Below are positions 61,132 to 64,000 of a stretch of 64,000 nt of DNA, in pieces (positions within the stretch are counted from its first letter, which is position 1; each line of letters begins with the position of its first letter). The notes beneath the pieces are model-generated. The model had not been told where the DNA came from, did not search any database, and saw only the letters and a program-made list of their open reading frames with translations. Source of the DNA: Arenimonas caeni (GTDB lineage Bacteria > Pseudomonadota > Gammaproteobacteria > Xanthomonadales > Xanthomonadaceae); assembly GCF_003024235.1 (NCBI RefSeq), contig NZ_KZ679087.1:1-64000 (forward strand), written 5' to 3'. The position numbers and the translations under genes were made by a program.

Positions 61132-61995
61132 TCAGAACAGCAGCGAGGCCATCTTGCGGCGGTAGGCGCCGACCAGGTCCTCGTCCTCGACCACGCGGAA
61201 GGCGTCGATCAGGGCGCGGCGCGGCAGCCCGTCCTCGAAGCCGCGGTCGCGCCGCAGCATCTCCAGGAACTGCTCCAGGCCGTCCTGCCAGCGCCCGGCG
61301 ACGATGGCGTGGGCGCCCAGCAGGTGGCGGGCGCGCAGGTCGGCCGGGTCGGCCTCGACCGCGCGCGCCAGGGCCTCGGCCGGCGGCGCGTCCTTGAGCA
61401 GGGCCAGGAAGGCCAGCCGGGCCCGACCGCGCAGGGCGCGGTCGTCCTGGGCCAGGTTGGCGGGCAGGGCGTCGAGCAGGGCCTCGGCCTCGGCCGCGGC
61501 GCCGGTGCGCAGCAGGGCCAGGGCCAGGTCGAGCTTGAGCTCGTCCTTGTCCGGCTCGGCCTGCACGGCGGCGCGCAGGCGCACGACCTCGGCATGCGGG
61601 TCCGCCGGCGGCGCGGCCTCGGGTTCGGCCGGGGCTTCGGCCTCCTTCGCGGTGATGCCGTGGTGGGCCAGGAACTGGCGCAGCTGGCCCTCGGGCAGGG
61701 CGCCGGGGAAGCCGTCGACGATCTGGCCGTCCTTGACCAGCATCACCGTCGGCACCGACTTGATCTGGAAGTAGCCGGCGAGCTGCTGCTCCTTGTCCAC
61801 ATCCACCTTGGCCAGCAGGAAACCGCCGTTGAACTCGGCGGCAAGCTTCTCGAGCACCGGGCCGAGGGTCTTGCAGGGGCCGCACCAGGTGGCCCAGAAG
61901 TCCACCAGCACCGGCGTTTCGCGCGACTTGAGCAGTACGTCCTGCTCGAAGCCGGCGAGGCCGGCGTCGAAAACGTAGGGGTTGGCAGGGGTCAT
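61132..61995 (-). CDS. Thioredoxin-like chaperedoxin (CnoX/YbbN)
   Basis: A 287-aa protein with an N-terminal thioredoxin domain (about 1-115, active site WCGPCK) and a C-terminal TPR-like helical region rich in Ala and Leu (from about 150). This is the layout of CnoX (YbbN), a GroEL-associated holdase protecting proteins from oxidation. E. coli CnoX has lost the CxxC pair (SQHC), but here CGPC is intact, so thiol-disulfide exchange should be possible. Cytosolic (no signal). Co-directional with DUF4442 at a 10-base gap. Confidence 0.9.
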   Translation of the reverse strand: MTPANPYVFDAGLAGFEQDVLLKSRETPVLVDFWATWCGPCKTLGPVLEKLAAEFNGGFLLAKVDVDKEQQLAGYFQIKSVPTVMLVKDGQIVDGFPGALPEGQLRQFLAHHGITAKEAEAPAEPEAAPPADPHAEVVRLRAAVQAEPDKDELKLDLALALLRTGAAAEAEALLDALPANLAQDDRALRGRARLAFLALLKDAPPAEALARAVEADPADLRARHLLGAHAIVAGRWQDGLEQFLEMLRRDRGFEDGLPRRALIDAFRVVEDEDLVGAYRRKMASLLF

Positions 61996-62071
61996 GGCGG
62001 GTCCGTCCGTAGGGAATCAGTCCCCACAGATGGTGCCAGTTGCGGCCCGACTCAAGCCAATCCGGCCGGGT

Positions 62072-64000
<1,929 letters not shown>

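Overview
The window is high-GC DNA with classic gammaproteobacterial gene order. The protein sequences (RpoA, S10-operon proteins, class II DAHP synthase, S46 peptidase, TorF-type porin, PrpB/C/D) look like Xanthomonadales (Lysobacteraceae, e.g. near Arenimonas/Lysobacter/Luteimonas). That placement is by recall of family sequences, not a search. There is no sign of prophage, plasmid, insertion sequence with transposase, CRISPR array or tRNA/rRNA; this reads as ordinary chromosomal backbone.

Layout. Bases 1-13905 hold the end of tuf and the merged S10-spc-alpha superoperon (rpsJ to rplQ, 28 genes, all plus strand). It has a good sigma70 promoter and a strongly structured leader at its head, and a 247-base structured gap instead of rpmJ between secY and rpsM. 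A rplQ terminator and a perfect 22-bp inverted repeat (REP/MITE-like) follow. Bases 14100-18659 carry dsbB, a class II DAHP synthase, typA and ppiB. Bases 18693-21204 are a minus-strand operon of overlapping genes: FlgO-like exported protein, M48 metalloprotease with C-terminal helical repeats, and a small lipoprotein.

Bases 21337-33917 centre on central carbon metabolism: an aspartate-type aminotransferase, malate dehydrogenase, and methylcitrate-cycle genes prpB, prpC and prpD. The prp genes are scattered and interrupted by opposite-strand genes for a bacterial voltage-gated sodium channel, a Kef/YbaL-type antiporter, a SleB-type cell-wall hydrolase and 2,4-dienoyl-CoA reductase, plus a tandem universal stress protein. 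An OmpA-family porin with its own terminator and a small secreted protein follow.

Bases 35726-42334 are the most cohesive accessory unit: a seven-gene minus-strand operon encoding an acyl desaturase, FAD amine-oxidase-like enzyme, DUF1365, a cyclopropane-fatty-acid-synthase (CFA) homologue, DUF2878, DUF1295 and a second CFA-family methyltransferase. It is a plausible pathway for modifying unsaturated membrane acyl chains. It is followed by a pseudouridine synthase, a GNAT acetyltransferase, and threonine catabolism (kbl and tdh, split by a TorF-family porin).

Bases 47036-64000 include an autotransporter-type beta-barrel without a passenger, a dipeptidyl-peptidase of family S46, a beta-CASP ribonuclease, DUF2189, four minus-strand exported proteins or lipoproteins (DUF4440-like, unknown, DUF885, TraB/DUF5694-like), a queuosine-precursor transporter, DUF502, a membrane Ser/Thr kinase fused to a formylglycine-enzyme-like domain with a near-consensus CRP/Clp site upstream, a DUF4442 thioesterase-like protein, a CnoX/YbbN-type thioredoxin, a secreted amidohydrolase, and the first part of leuS. 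Several convergent gene pairs end in palindromes built from their own stop codons.
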